Below, in pieces: positions 44,443 to 53,679 of a DNA stretch of 64,000 nucleotides. The first letter of the stretch is position 1. Every line of letters starts with the position of its first letter. A model generated the notes under the pieces. The model worked only from the letters and a program-made list of their open reading frames with translations. It was not told where the DNA came from and did not search any database. The stretch spans positions 1 to 64,000 of the forward strand of contig JAFRNW010000031.1 of NCBI GenBank assembly GCA_017429985.1. Direction: 5' to 3'. This stretch comes from Clostridia bacterium. Lineage in GTDB: Bacteria > Bacillota > Clostridia > Christensenellales > CAG-138. The position numbers and the translations under genes are program-made.

Positions 44443-47400
44443 ATGAAATCTTGGATCAAACAATGCGGTGGAGTAATGTTCGCCTCGCTGCTGACTTTCA
44501 TTTTAAGCGGTAAAGCATACGCAGCCGTCGAAACTTCTGATGCGGAGATTCCGGCAGAAGTTTTCGGATCTGCCGCAGCTTCCGACGGCCTTACGGCATC
44601 CGTTTCCGAAACTCCCTCCGCAGAAGGTTCTCCGATTAACGCTTCTTCAGAAACGGGCGTGGTTTCTTCATCCGATTCATCCGTACCGGGCAATGATTCC
44701 GAAGCGGAATCCAATCAAGACGAAGTTGCATTTTCTGCTTCATCCGCTGATCTGTCCGATTTCAGTCCGTCAGGCGCCAGTGATACCGCAGATGATCATA
44801 ATGATATAGCCGTATCCGATTCTTCTTCCACTACAGATGATCTTTCCGTTCCTTCCGACGCTTCTGATACAGACGATTCTTCCGTCGCTTCCGATGCTTC
44901 CGGAACAGACGGCGCCGTTACCTTGGCAGATTCTCTCCTGAATAATGATTCTGAGGAACTTCCGGCGGATGACGTTATGGATGTTTCCCTTTCATTGAGT
45001 AAAGACGATACGATTTTGACGGATGAAAACGATGTGCCGGAAGAGAACAGTCTTCCTGAGACGGTCGAACCCGCCGCGGCACAAGGTGTCAGGTTGGGAG
45101 CTTTCCGCTCTGCAGCCCCGGGCAGGATGACGCTCACTTCCGGAAATGACGAGGGAGAGAGCGATACCGATGACGACGAAACGGATCCGGTTCAGGCCGA
45201 TGCCATTCTTGTAATCGGCAAAGAGACGGTCGATCTTGAAAACGGCTCGGAAGATGAAGGCGGACAGTGGCGCTACGATGCGGAGTACGACAGTGTCGTT
45301 TTAAAGAATTATGATGGTTCCGGGCAGCTTATTGGAACGGCAAATAAGGACCTGACGATATCAGCGACAGGCGTCAACCGTATCGGCACGCTCGTGGTCG
45401 ACGGCGATCTCAACATCATCGGAAGCGGCATTCTGCTCATCGACAGCATTGAGATGGCGGAGGGGACCAATTTCGAACTCAAGACGAATACAAACATCTA
45501 TCCGGATAAAACCGGAAGTGCCGCTGTTTTTCTGAAACAGCAGGACGGGACATATCTGCTGATCAACGGCGATCCGAACGATACGGACAATCCTGGCATA
45601 GCTGCAATACTGGATGGCGACTGCACGGTTCCTGATGGTGTCACGCTGGTTCTGCCTGATCATACCCAGATGATCCTCCAAAGCGTTTCTGATTTAAAAG
45701 ACCAAAACGGTAATTATCAGTATTCCACAACGGAGATTCTCGGTGCAGATGATACGGATTTGTGGTCTCCAGACATCAAAGCGACAGCTCCGAAACTGAC
45801 TATTCCGAAATCCAGCAACCTGGTTGTCTGCAGCGGCGCGGTGCTGGAGTTTCATCCGATCGCAGGCGAGCAATATGTGACGGACAAGGGCAACAGCATT
45901 TCACTCGAAAAGAGAAAAAAGAATGTTACCTACGCCCCTTCGATCGTCGTCAACGGAGGTCTGGAACTCAACTGTGACGACATGAGCAACGCCGTACTGG
46001 TTTTTGGCCAGGATTCTTCGTTCAGCGGTTCGGCTACTATCACCAGGTCCACTGTACGGATCGCAGAGGATATCACGGATCCTTTTTCCGCTATGAACGT
46101 AAAAAACTCGACGGTGATACTGGAAGGAGACAATGCCGATCTTGAAAGCATTCATATCGCGGGCACTGATAATGTACTGATATTTAAAGGTGACTGTGAA
46201 ATCGGGTCAATCAGCATGGAATCCGGGAGCAAACTGACCTGCCGCGATTCCGGCAGATTTGGAGGCAACAAAACGCTGACTGTTTCGGGTTCTCTTGAAG
46301 CAGAAACAGTTACTGTAACGATGCCTTCTACACCTATGCCCGGTATCGATTTGGGCGATCACACATTTCTGATTCATGGACAGGCAACAGTTGTTCTGCA
46401 ATCCGGTATTTATCAGATGTATGATACGGATCCAAACGTAACGATAACCTCAAGCTGGGATCTTAACGAAATCACAGCGAGTATCTATCATATCGAAACA
46501 CCTATAACAGGAGCCGCAGCTCTCTTTGATTATACGGTAGGCGCCCGTACGCCGGGTGGCTGCCCGCTGGTTGAATCCGGTCTGCAACAAGGCAGTCTCA
46601 TAGACCCGATGATTCCTGTATATTGCGGTTATGTGTATTCATTGAAGACGGACGACGATAGCGTAATCTCAGTATTTAAGGAAGCGCCTGAAGAAAAACA
46701 GATCATAAGAATCAACGGCGCCAGCATCTCGAAAGACATCCTCAATGATAAATTGGATTATTACAGTTTGGCCATTGTTGAAACGGTTGATGAAAACGGT
46801 CATTATGATCTTGTCACGCTCGATGATTATAACAATAAGAGTATCCCCATGAACACCATCAAACGGATTTATCTTTGTGATATAGATGATGGATCACATG
46901 CGCAGGGCGGCGGAAGCGTTGCTACCAGTACCCACACCAACTATACCGGAACGGGAATTCTCGGCGGACAAGGGGCAGGGTCGGTACAGGGAGGAAGCGG
47001 CAGCACGGTCTTCAGCGGAAGCGGGATCAGCAATCCGATCAAGCCTGGTGACAACGGAAACGGTGATAACGGGAACGGAAACGGTGACAACGGGAACGGA
47101 AACGGTGACAACGGGAACGGAAACGGTGACAACGGGAACGGAAACGGAGATAACGGGAACGGAAACGGTGATAACGGGAACGGAAACGGTGATAACGGCA
47201 ACGGAAACGGTGATAACGGCAACGGCGTGGATCCTTCCGATGACAACGGTTCCGGAAAAGAAAACGAAGGAAATAAGGATAGCAAGAATGTCGGATCCGT
47301 ATCGGACGGTGAGCAGAGCGAAGCCTTCTGGGTCGAAGAAGATCAGAAAGGTTATGTCCTGTGCGCAAAGGACGGAGTGGACACCCTGAAGGACCTTGGC

Positions 47401-47652
47401 GGACATGTGAAAATTCGGATGCCATACACGCCTCCGGCCGGTATGAACGGAAAGAGCGTATATGCGGTGTTCCGTACCGGTGACGGCACACTCAGAGCAT
47501 TTAAGGCAAGCATTTCCATATTAAAAGGTGAACTCAGTTTCACATCGGAATGTCTTGGCAGATTCATTATCGTCTCGTTTGAATTCGATGGGGAAGAGTT
47601 CTCCGACGCGTTTTATGAAGCGCTGGAGAAGCTGGTCGGCGGTCTGATTTAA
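44443..47652 (+). CDS. Large secreted repeat protein
   Basis: The 1069-residue product has a signal peptide (about 1-28, cleavage after AYA). Residues about 30-250 are Ser/Asp/Ala-rich low complexity (SDSSSTTDDL, DASDTDD). About 260-720 is a beta-rich region with recurring VVDGDLNIIGSG-type turns, suggesting a beta-helix. A Gly-Asn-Asp heptad array occupies about 869-928, and about 945-1069 is a compact C-terminal beta domain. There is no LPxTG, choline-binding, SLH or C-terminal membrane segment, so it is secreted or held non-covalently. GGAGGTG precedes the ATG. It is most likely an adhesin-like or matrix protein; function is not assigned. Confidence 0.85.
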   Translation: MKSWIKQCGGVMFASLLTFILSGKAYAAVETSDAEIPAEVFGSAAASDGLTASVSETPSAEGSPINASSETGVVSSSDSSVPGNDSEAESNQDEVAFSASSADLSDFSPSGASDTADDHNDIAVSDSSSTTDDLSVPSDASDTDDSSVASDASGTDGAVTLADSLLNNDSEELPADDVMDVSLSLSKDDTILTDENDVPEENSLPETVEPAAAQGVRLGAFRSAAPGRMTLTSGNDEGESDTDDDETDPVQADAILVIGKETVDLENGSEDEGGQWRYDAEYDSVVLKNYDGSGQLIGTANKDLTISATGVNRIGTLVVDGDLNIIGSGILLIDSIEMAEGTNFELKTNTNIYPDKTGSAAVFLKQQDGTYLLINGDPNDTDNPGIAAILDGDCTVPDGVTLVLPDHTQMILQSVSDLKDQNGNYQYSTTEILGADDTDLWSPDIKATAPKLTIPKSSNLVVCSGAVLEFHPIAGEQYVTDKGNSISLEKRKKNVTYAPSIVVNGGLELNCDDMSNAVLVFGQDSSFSGSATITRSTVRIAEDITDPFSAMNVKNSTVILEGDNADLESIHIAGTDNVLIFKGDCEIGSISMESGSKLTCRDSGRFGGNKTLTVSGSLEAETVTVTMPSTPMPGIDLGDHTFLIHGQATVVLQSGIYQMYDTDPNVTITSSWDLNEITASIYHIETPITGAAALFDYTVGARTPGGCPLVESGLQQGSLIDPMIPVYCGYVYSLKTDDDSVISVFKEAPEEKQIIRINGASISKDILNDKLDYYSLAIVETVDENGHYDLVTLDDYNNKSIPMNTIKRIYLCDIDDGSHAQGGGSVATSTHTNYTGTGILGGQGAGSVQGGSGSTVFSGSGISNPIKPGDNGNGDNGNGNGDNGNGNGDNGNGNGDNGNGNGDNGNGNGDNGNGNGDNGNGNGDNGNGVDPSDDNGSGKENEGNKDSKNVGSVSDGEQSEAFWVEEDQKGYVLCAKDGVDTLKDLGGHVKIRMPYTPPAGMNGKSVYAVFRTGDGTLRAFKASISILKGELSFTSECLGRFIIVSFEFDGEEFSDAFYEALEKLVGGLI
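47047..47226 (+). repeat. In-frame 21-bp minisatellite in the secreted protein
   Basis: 180 bp encode GDNGN, seven copies of GDNGNGN and a final GDNGNG. The unit GGTGACAACGGGAACGGAAAC varies at a few third positions. Units are multiples of three, so copy-number change keeps the frame. Confidence 0.92.
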
Positions 47653-47693
47653 CGACTGAAATAGTATCAGGATATTATATATTATATATAATC

Positions 47694-48149
47694 ATGGGTA
47701 AATCCAAAAAATGCGTTACGATTTATACGGACGGCGCCTGTTCCGGGAATCCTGGTCCCGGCGGCTGGGGCGTCGTTCTGATTTACGGAGATCATAAAAA
47801 AGAGCTCAGCGGCGCAATGCAGGATACGACGAACAACCGCATGGAACTCGTTGCCGTAATCAGCGGACTGCAGGCATTGAAGGAGCCGTGTGCTGTGGAT
47901 CTGTATACGGACAGCGCATACGTTCATAACGCATTCTCGAACGGATGGCTGGATAACTGGCTGAGGAACGGCTGGAAAACAAGCGCAAAAAAAGACGTGA
48001 TCAACCAGGATCTGTGGAAACAGCTGCTGTCGCTGACGAATGTTCACAACGTGACATTTCATAAAGTGAAAGGACACGCGGACAACGATCTGAACAACCG
48101 GTGCGACCAGCTGGCCAGAGAAGCGGTCGCCAATCTGAAAAACGACTGA
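47694..48149 (+). CDS. rnhA: Ribonuclease HI
   Basis: The 151-residue enzyme degrades RNA in RNA-DNA hybrids. Catalytic residues are in the motifs IYTDGACSGNPGPGGWG (Asp), NNRMELVAVISGL (Glu), YTDSAYV (Asp) and KGHADNDLNNRCDQLA (His/Asp). The ATG at 47694 gives the standard N-terminus, but the preceding bases are a run of TATATATAAT with no ribosome binding site, so translation may start from a short or leaderless transcript. Confidence 0.95.
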   Translation: MGKSKKCVTIYTDGACSGNPGPGGWGVVLIYGDHKKELSGAMQDTTNNRMELVAVISGLQALKEPCAVDLYTDSAYVHNAFSNGWLDNWLRNGWKTSAKKDVINQDLWKQLLSLTNVHNVTFHKVKGHADNDLNNRCDQLAREAVANLKND

Positions 48150-48177
48150 ATCCCCAAAATCTTGAATTTTCTGTTAC

Positions 48178-48213
48178 CAACTCTTCGTTAAAGTTGTGTT
48201 TAACGAAGAGTTG
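48178..48213. other. dif-like inverted repeat upstream of the XerS-like gene
   Basis: CAACTCTTCGTTAAA (48178-48192) and TTTAACGAAGAGTTG (48199-48213) are perfect inverted repeats around the 6-bp centre GTTGTG. Neither side has a T-run, so it is a poor intrinsic terminator. Two arms with a 6-bp centre is the architecture of Xer recombination sites, and single-recombinase sites are found next to their recombinase gene. The site assignment is inferred. Confidence 0.5.
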
Positions 48214-48260
48214 TGTTAAAATCTCCTCATCTTCCCCGGGAAGGTTTTTCGGAGGTTTTT

Positions 48261-49313
48261 ATGAAAGAGTCTACCTATCAGGATTCGAAAAACAAATCCT
48301 ACACGCTCAAGATCCGCGAAATTCAGAAAGAACTTCCGGAATTCTGCGGAGAATATTTCCGCAGTCTGTCTAACATGAACATGTCCGTGCTCACGAGATA
48401 CGGCTACGCGGTGGACCTCAGGGGATTTTTCCGGTATCTGACGGAGGAGATCCCTCTTTTTTCCGGGTCCACTCCCCTGTCCTTTACGATCGACGATCTG
48501 AAAAAGGTCACATCCAACCATATCGAGCTATATCTCGAATATGTTTCCGTGTATGAGAAAAACGACCAGGAGATCAGCAACGGCGAAAACGGACGCGCGA
48601 GAAAACTGTCTGCGATCCGGTCCTTCTTCAAATACTATTTCAAGCATCAGTACCTGGAATCCAATGTAGCCGCCCTGGTGGAGTCGCCGAAGCTGCATGA
48701 GCACGCGATCATCCGCCTGGAGCCGAACGAGGTCGCCGTACTGCTCGATCAGGCGGAAAGCGGCGCAAACCTGACCGAGAAGCAGCGTCAGTTTCATAAG
48801 AACACACAGCTCCGGGATATCGCCATCCTGACGCTGTTTTTAGGCACGGGGATCCGTATCAGCGAGCTTGTCGGGATCAATGTGAACGATATCGATTTTG
48901 ACAATTACGCGTTTACCATCACAAGAAAAGGCGGCAAACAGGATATTTTATCCTTCGGCGAGGAAGTCGCAGGCGCATTGCGGGATTATGCGGACCAGCG
49001 AAAGGACATGAGTCCGCTGGAAGGCCACGAAAACGCGTTTTTCCTTTCCCTTCAGAACCGGCGCATCACGGTGCGCGCCGTTGAAAATCTGGTGAAAAAG
49101 TACGCCTCCTCCGCCGTTCCGCTGAAAAAAATAACGCCGCACAAGCTCAGAAGCACGTACGGCACGATGCTGTATCAGGAATCGCAGGATATTTATCTTG
49201 TAGCGGATGTGCTGGGCCACAAGGACGTCAACACGACCAGAAAACACTACGCCGCGCAGTCACGGGACAATAAGCGCGCGGCAGCCCGGATGATCCGTCT
49301 GCGGGACGACTGA
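48261..49313 (+). CDS. Tyrosine recombinase, XerS-like
   Basis: The 350-residue protein has an N-terminal SAM-like core-binding domain (about 20-150) and a catalytic domain (about 165-345). Catalytic residues are present: Arg in GTGIRISELVG, Lys in TRKGGKQD, HxxR in TPHKLRSTYG, His in LGHKDVNTTRKHY and the nucleophilic Tyr at its end. The long N-terminus and the RKGGK segment resemble streptococcal XerS more than XerC/XerD. XerS resolves chromosome dimers alone at a dif site beside its gene. The ATG at 48261 follows GGAGG. No phage genes adjoin, which favours a housekeeping role. Confidence 0.85.
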   Translation: MKESTYQDSKNKSYTLKIREIQKELPEFCGEYFRSLSNMNMSVLTRYGYAVDLRGFFRYLTEEIPLFSGSTPLSFTIDDLKKVTSNHIELYLEYVSVYEKNDQEISNGENGRARKLSAIRSFFKYYFKHQYLESNVAALVESPKLHEHAIIRLEPNEVAVLLDQAESGANLTEKQRQFHKNTQLRDIAILTLFLGTGIRISELVGINVNDIDFDNYAFTITRKGGKQDILSFGEEVAGALRDYADQRKDMSPLEGHENAFFLSLQNRRITVRAVENLVKKYASSAVPLKKITPHKLRSTYGTMLYQESQDIYLVADVLGHKDVNTTRKHYAAQSRDNKRAAARMIRLRDD

Positions 49314-49318
49314 TCCGG

Positions 49319-49636
49319 TTAATCCTCGTATTTGAACGGCGTGTCCGCAATATCGAACGCGTGTTCGTCCATATCCAGGATGATTTCCCCGATTTTGATC
49401 TCCTCATAATCGGGGAGATTGTTATCAAGGCATCGGAAGCAGTTGTCACAGATTTTTGTGGGATCCAGGTCGCACCGGTCGTCGTCTTCCCCGCCCGGAT
49501 ACGTGCCGTTTTCCGCATCATCATAAAGAGCTTCGGAATCTGACTCGTCGATCATGAAATCATCCTCAAATTCGCCCTCTTCGAACAATTCCAGTTCATC
49601 CGTATCGTTCAGGAAGTCTTTCATTTCATTCTCCAT
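49319..49636 (-). CDS. Acidic hypothetical protein with CxxCxxC motif
   Basis: The 105-residue protein is very acidic in its first 55 residues (ELELFEEGEFEDDF) and carries KICDNCFRCLD near residue 62, a possible metal site. The end, IGEIILDMDEHAFDIAD, looks structured. No family recognised. It is the last gene of the miaB-mutS-mutL operon, five bases after its neighbour, and ends five bases from the convergent recombinase stop. Confidence 0.7.
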   Translation of the reverse strand: MENEMKDFLNDTDELELFEEGEFEDDFMIDESDSEALYDDAENGTYPGGEDDDRCDLDPTKICDNCFRCLDNNLPDYEEIKIGEIILDMDEHAFDIADTPFKYED

Positions 49637-49641
49637 TCATG

Positions 49642-50889
49642 TCAGTTGTTCAGAAAATGATCGTATACGATCATGGCAGCGATCCTTCCGTGCGCGTATG
49701 TCAGGCTGCCCTGCATGTAGGCGGTGTACGGCTCGATAACGGGTCCGTCCGCACTAAGTTCGCTCGTCGCCCCCTGGATAAACGTGCCTGCCGCCATTAT
49801 GACAGGGGCGTCATATCCTGGCATGTCCCACGCCTCCGGGACGACGTTGCTGTCGACCGGTGAAGCTTTCTGAATGCAGCGGCAGAACGCGATCAGTTCC
49901 TCCGCAGAGTTGAAGCGGACGGACTGAACCGTATCGCTGCGGTGTTCGTCCCTGTCAGGAAGCGTGTCAAAGCCCAGCCTTTTGAAGACGGCGGAAAACA
50001 GGACGGCGGTCTTCAGGCATTCCGCGACGATGTGCGGGGCCATGAAGATGCCCTGATAGAACATTCTGTAATCGCCCGCATAGGAACCGACTTCCGCGCC
50101 GAGTCCAGGGACGGTGAGACGGTCGGCGATTTCCGACACATACGCGCTCTTCCCCGCCACGTATCCGCCTGTCGGAGCAAGCCCGCCACCGGGATTTTTG
50201 ATCAGTGACCCCGCCATCACGTCCGCGCCGTACGAAGTCGGCTCGTTGATCTCGCAGAATTCACAGTAGCAGTTATCGACGAATACGATCGCGTTCGGAT
50301 TCAGATAATGCACAAGCGAGAATACTTCCTCAAGATCGCGCTGTCCCAGAGAACGGCGCCAGGAATAGCCTCTCGACCGCTGGAAATAAACGATCCGGAC
50401 ATCATCCGTCATCTTTGCCTCGATCGCCTGCTGGTCGATCTCGTTGCTGTCCGTCAGATCGATCTGGTCATAGCGGATTCCGTACGCCTTCAGCGAATGC
50501 GCGGCGTTTCCGCGGATTCCGATCGCCTCTTCAAGCGTGTCGTACGGCTTCCCGGTAACGGACAGGATCTTGTCTCCGGGTTTTGTCAGCCCCGCAATGG
50601 CCGTATAAATCGCGTGCGTGCCGTTTACAAACTGCGGACGGACGAGCGCGGATTCCGACTGAAGCGCGTAGGAGAACACGATGTCGAGCGTGTCCCTGCT
50701 GATATCGTCATAACCGTAACCGGTGGACGGATTGAAATGCCTTGCAGCGACGCCCGCGTTCTGGAATGCTTCCAGAACCCTTGCCTGCGTGACGGTTTCG
50801 ATGGAATTGATCCGCGCAAATGCTTCGGAACAGGTCCGTTCCGCCCTCCAGATATTTTCCTTTGCGAGATCAGAAACCTGAATACTCAT
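49642..50889 (-). CDS. Methionine gamma-lyase family protein (aluminium-resistance type, YnbB-like)
   Basis: The 415-residue PLP-fold protein belongs to the Met_gamma_lyase family formerly called aluminium resistance proteins. It has NPSTGYGYDDISRDTLD, RPQFVNGTHAIYTAI and the likely PLP-lysine segment GSLIKNPGGGLAPTGGYVAG. The real substrate is unproven. It lies after miaA with a 4-base overlap, as in Bacillus (miaA region/ynbB), and GGAGG precedes the ATG. Confidence 0.9.
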   Translation of the reverse strand: MSIQVSDLAKENIWRAERTCSEAFARINSIETVTQARVLEAFQNAGVAARHFNPSTGYGYDDISRDTLDIVFSYALQSESALVRPQFVNGTHAIYTAIAGLTKPGDKILSVTGKPYDTLEEAIGIRGNAAHSLKAYGIRYDQIDLTDSNEIDQQAIEAKMTDDVRIVYFQRSRGYSWRRSLGQRDLEEVFSLVHYLNPNAIVFVDNCYCEFCEINEPTSYGADVMAGSLIKNPGGGLAPTGGYVAGKSAYVSEIADRLTVPGLGAEVGSYAGDYRMFYQGIFMAPHIVAECLKTAVLFSAVFKRLGFDTLPDRDEHRSDTVQSVRFNSAEELIAFCRCIQKASPVDSNVVPEAWDMPGYDAPVIMAAGTFIQGATSELSADGPVIEPYTAYMQGSLTYAHGRIAAMIVYDHFLNN

Positions 50890-51827
50890 AGGTCCTCCAT
50901 TCGTGATTCTACTGTTTGGACCGCTTTTTCCAGCAGATCCGGGTCATGCAGATCAAACCAGACGATCCGTTTATCCCTGTTGAACCAGGTCAGCTGGCGC
51001 TTTGCGAAATGCCGCGTTTCCGTTTTGATCTGTTCGACTGCATCCGGAAGACTGATCGATCCATCAAAATACCGGAAGAGCTGCTTGTATCCGAGCGCCT
51101 GCATTGCGGGAAGCGATCTGTCCGGAAAAAGCCCGTAGATTGCCTTGGCTTCGTCGATAAGCCCTTCCCCTATCATTTTGTCTACCCGAAGCTCAATACG
51201 CCTGTAGAGGTCTTCTCGTGACGTTTTGAGGCCTATCTGGACCGAAGGATACGGCGGCTCGTTCTCTGAAGCATTGCGGAAGTCGTTGCCGAATGAGGAC
51301 AGCGGTTTACCGCTGATATCATAGACTTCCAGTGCGCGGACAATGCGCTTTGCGTCGTTTTCATGGATCCTGATCGCGAGTTCGGGATCCGTTTCCCGGA
51401 AGCGGGCATAGCACGCCGCGGGATCGTTTTCGTATTCCATCCGGATCCTTTCGCGGACGTTTTTATCTGACGGGACGGCGAATCCGAGCGGGTCGACGAT
51501 GGAGGAAATATAAAGACCGCTCCCCCCCGCCACGATCGGCAGCTTTCCCACCGAAAGAAGCCTGTCCAGAACCGGGAAAGCCATCTGCCTGAAACGGGCC
51601 ACGGAAAAATCCGCGTCACCGATATCCACGCAGTCGATCATATGATGCGGGACGCGCGCCTGCTCCGCTTTCGAGGGCTTCGCGGAACCGATATCCATTC
51701 CTCTGTAGACCTGAACGGAATCCGCGCTTACGATCTCCGAATGGAAATGCTCGGCAAGATCAAGCGCAAGAGCGGATTTTCCGGTCGCGGTCGGACCGAC
51801 GATGCAGATGACGAACGGATCGCGCAT
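50886..51827 (-). CDS. miaA: tRNA dimethylallyltransferase
   Basis: The 313-residue enzyme adds the dimethylallyl group to A37 of tRNAs reading UNN codons. P-loop GPTATGKSAL at about 11-20, SADSVQVYRGMDIGSAKP and the VAGGSGLYISSI segment are clear; the C-terminal QTRHFAKRQLTWF-like motif is KTETRHFAKRQLTWFNRD. MiaB, encoded at the head of the same operon, then methylthiolates the same base. Confidence 0.96.
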   Translation of the reverse strand: MRDPFVICIVGPTATGKSALALDLAEHFHSEIVSADSVQVYRGMDIGSAKPSKAEQARVPHHMIDCVDIGDADFSVARFRQMAFPVLDRLLSVGKLPIVAGGSGLYISSIVDPLGFAVPSDKNVRERIRMEYENDPAACYARFRETDPELAIRIHENDAKRIVRALEVYDISGKPLSSFGNDFRNASENEPPYPSVQIGLKTSREDLYRRIELRVDKMIGEGLIDEAKAIYGLFPDRSLPAMQALGYKQLFRYFDGSISLPDAVEQIKTETRHFAKRQLTWFNRDKRIVWFDLHDPDLLEKAVQTVESRMEDL

Positions 51828-51828
51828 A

Positions 51829-53673
51829 TCAGAGAACCCGCCTGAACATTTTTTCGAAATCCAGCTTTGTATAACAGACCATCACCGGCCTGCCGTGCGG
51901 ACAGGTCAGAGGAATGCCGTTCTCCTGGTACTGTTTGAGCAGGAACGCGATCTCTTCGTTTCCGACCGGTTCCGTGACCTTGATGGCATGCTTGCAGGAA
52001 GACTGGATCAGGACAGACCGGCAGTATTCCTTCGCGTCGGGACGGACGCCGGAGGTAAGACCGTCCGCGATTTCGAGCACGGAGACCGGCGGGAGCACGG
52101 CCCCGTTCAGGACCGGCGTCGCGCACACGTCCACTGAATGACAGTCGTCCGAAAACGCCAGCTCATAACCGAACGCGGTGATCTCATCCAGATTGGTTCT
52201 GAGCGCCTCATATTCGATATCGCTGATGCGGACACGGATCGGCGTGAGCAGCTTCTGGGACGACATTTCGACCTCGCGGGACATGTACTGCTCATACAGC
52301 ATCCGCTCATGCGCGGCATGCTGGTCGATGATAAAGACCTTGTCCGCCTGTTCCACGATCCAGTAGCCGGAAAATACGGACCCGACGATCTTTATTGGTT
52401 CCCCGTCGAACACGTTGAGCCTGGGTTCCGCATCTGTCTTGTCGGCGGAACGCTTCCGGATATTGAAAACGGGGATGTCTGCCTTCGGCTGTTCGGAAAC
52501 GGTCCTGACGGAGAATCCTCCGGTGCTCTTATACGAGACAGTGACATCGGATTTCGGCCCCGGATAGACGGTATCCGCCTGATGAAAGTTGGAGAACACA
52601 GGCGCAGGCGCGGAAACGGCAGGACGGTACTCCGGTCCGCGCGGGATTTTGCTTTCGGGAAGCGTTGGCTTTTCGACGCTGTGTTTCAGGCCGGTGAGCG
52701 TATCTCTGCACGCGGTCAGGACGGCGTCGCAGACCCTTCTCTCATCCGCGAAGCGGACTTCCATCTTGCTCGGATGGACATTGACGTCCACCTCACGCAC
52801 GTCAAGCGACAAATCCAGCACGGCGAACGGGAAACGTCCCGCCATGAGCCGGGTCTGATAGGCGTCGACGATCGCGACGCCGACCGGCCTGGAATGGATG
52901 TAGCGCTGATTCAGGAAGAGCGTCATCCTGGACCGGTTCGGATAGGAAAGTTCTCCGCTTCCGATATATCCCCGGACCGACAGGTAGCCGTCCGAGTAGT
53001 CGACCTCGCGGACACAGGAAATGAGATCGCTCCCGTATACCGCAAAGATCGCGGCTTTCAGATCGCCGTCGCCGTAGGAACGGTAAACCGTTTTTCCGTT
53101 GTTGACATAGGTGAACGCGACGCCGGGATACGCCATGATCATCCGGGAGAGATAATCGCCGATATATCCCGCCTCGGTGCGCGGGCTTTTCAGAAACTTG
53201 TATCGGGCGGGGGTTTTGGAAAACAGATTAAGGACTTCGATGGACGTGCCCGCGGGACAGGCGCATGGCGCCTCGCGGATGACCTGTCCGTACTGGATCA
53301 AAATCTCCGTGCCGTTTTCGGAATTCTTCGTTCTGGTCTTCATCGTGACTTCCGCAACGGAGGCGATCGAGGCAAGCGCCTCGCCGCGGAATCCGAGGGT
53401 GCCGATCTTCGCGATGTCTTCCAGTGTCCGGATTTTACTCGTTGCGTGCGGAAGAAATGCCGCCCTGCAGTCGGAGGCTTCGATCCCGGAACCGTTGTCC
53501 GTGACGCGGATCTCGTCGATCCCGCCGTTTACGATCTCGACGGAAACGGAATCCGCCCCTGCGTCGATCGCGTTTTCCACGAGTTCTTTCACGACGGAGG
53601 AAGGCCGTTCCACCACCTCTCCCGCAGCGATCAGGTTCGCGACATGCGGGGGCAAAACTTTGATCTCTGCCAT
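51829..53673 (-). CDS. mutL: DNA mismatch repair protein MutL
   Basis: The 614-residue protein has the GHKL ATPase N-terminus (ELVENAIDAGADS, DNGSGI, GTLGFRGEALASI) and a C-terminal endonuclease domain with the metal motif DQHAAHERMLYEQ, matching DQHAx2Ex4E. SCKHAIK and CPHGRPVM are also present. It is therefore the nicking type used by bacteria without MutH. Between the domains is a variable linker (about 335-425). It lies six bases after mutS. Confidence 0.97.
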   Translation of the reverse strand: MAEIKVLPPHVANLIAAGEVVERPSSVVKELVENAIDAGADSVSVEIVNGGIDEIRVTDNGSGIEASDCRAAFLPHATSKIRTLEDIAKIGTLGFRGEALASIASVAEVTMKTRTKNSENGTEILIQYGQVIREAPCACPAGTSIEVLNLFSKTPARYKFLKSPRTEAGYIGDYLSRMIMAYPGVAFTYVNNGKTVYRSYGDGDLKAAIFAVYGSDLISCVREVDYSDGYLSVRGYIGSGELSYPNRSRMTLFLNQRYIHSRPVGVAIVDAYQTRLMAGRFPFAVLDLSLDVREVDVNVHPSKMEVRFADERRVCDAVLTACRDTLTGLKHSVEKPTLPESKIPRGPEYRPAVSAPAPVFSNFHQADTVYPGPKSDVTVSYKSTGGFSVRTVSEQPKADIPVFNIRKRSADKTDAEPRLNVFDGEPIKIVGSVFSGYWIVEQADKVFIIDQHAAHERMLYEQYMSREVEMSSQKLLTPIRVRISDIEYEALRTNLDEITAFGYELAFSDDCHSVDVCATPVLNGAVLPPVSVLEIADGLTSGVRPDAKEYCRSVLIQSSCKHAIKVTEPVGNEEIAFLLKQYQENGIPLTCPHGRPVMVCYTKLDFEKMFRRVL

Positions 53674-53679
53674 GACCGG

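Noticed and set aside
47047..47226. CRISPR-like periodic repeat
   Set aside because: Units are contiguous 21-bp tandem copies without spacers and encode a low-complexity peptide.
46886..47491. Several overlapping frames through the Gly-Asn-Asp repeat on both strands
   Set aside because: The 21-bp unit has no stop in most frames, so the array opens them all; only the 1069-residue frame has a signal peptide and full domains.
48178..48213. Intrinsic terminator of rnhA
   Set aside because: A very stable stem, but no T-run on either strand; the recombination-site explanation is preferred, though a terminator role is not excluded.
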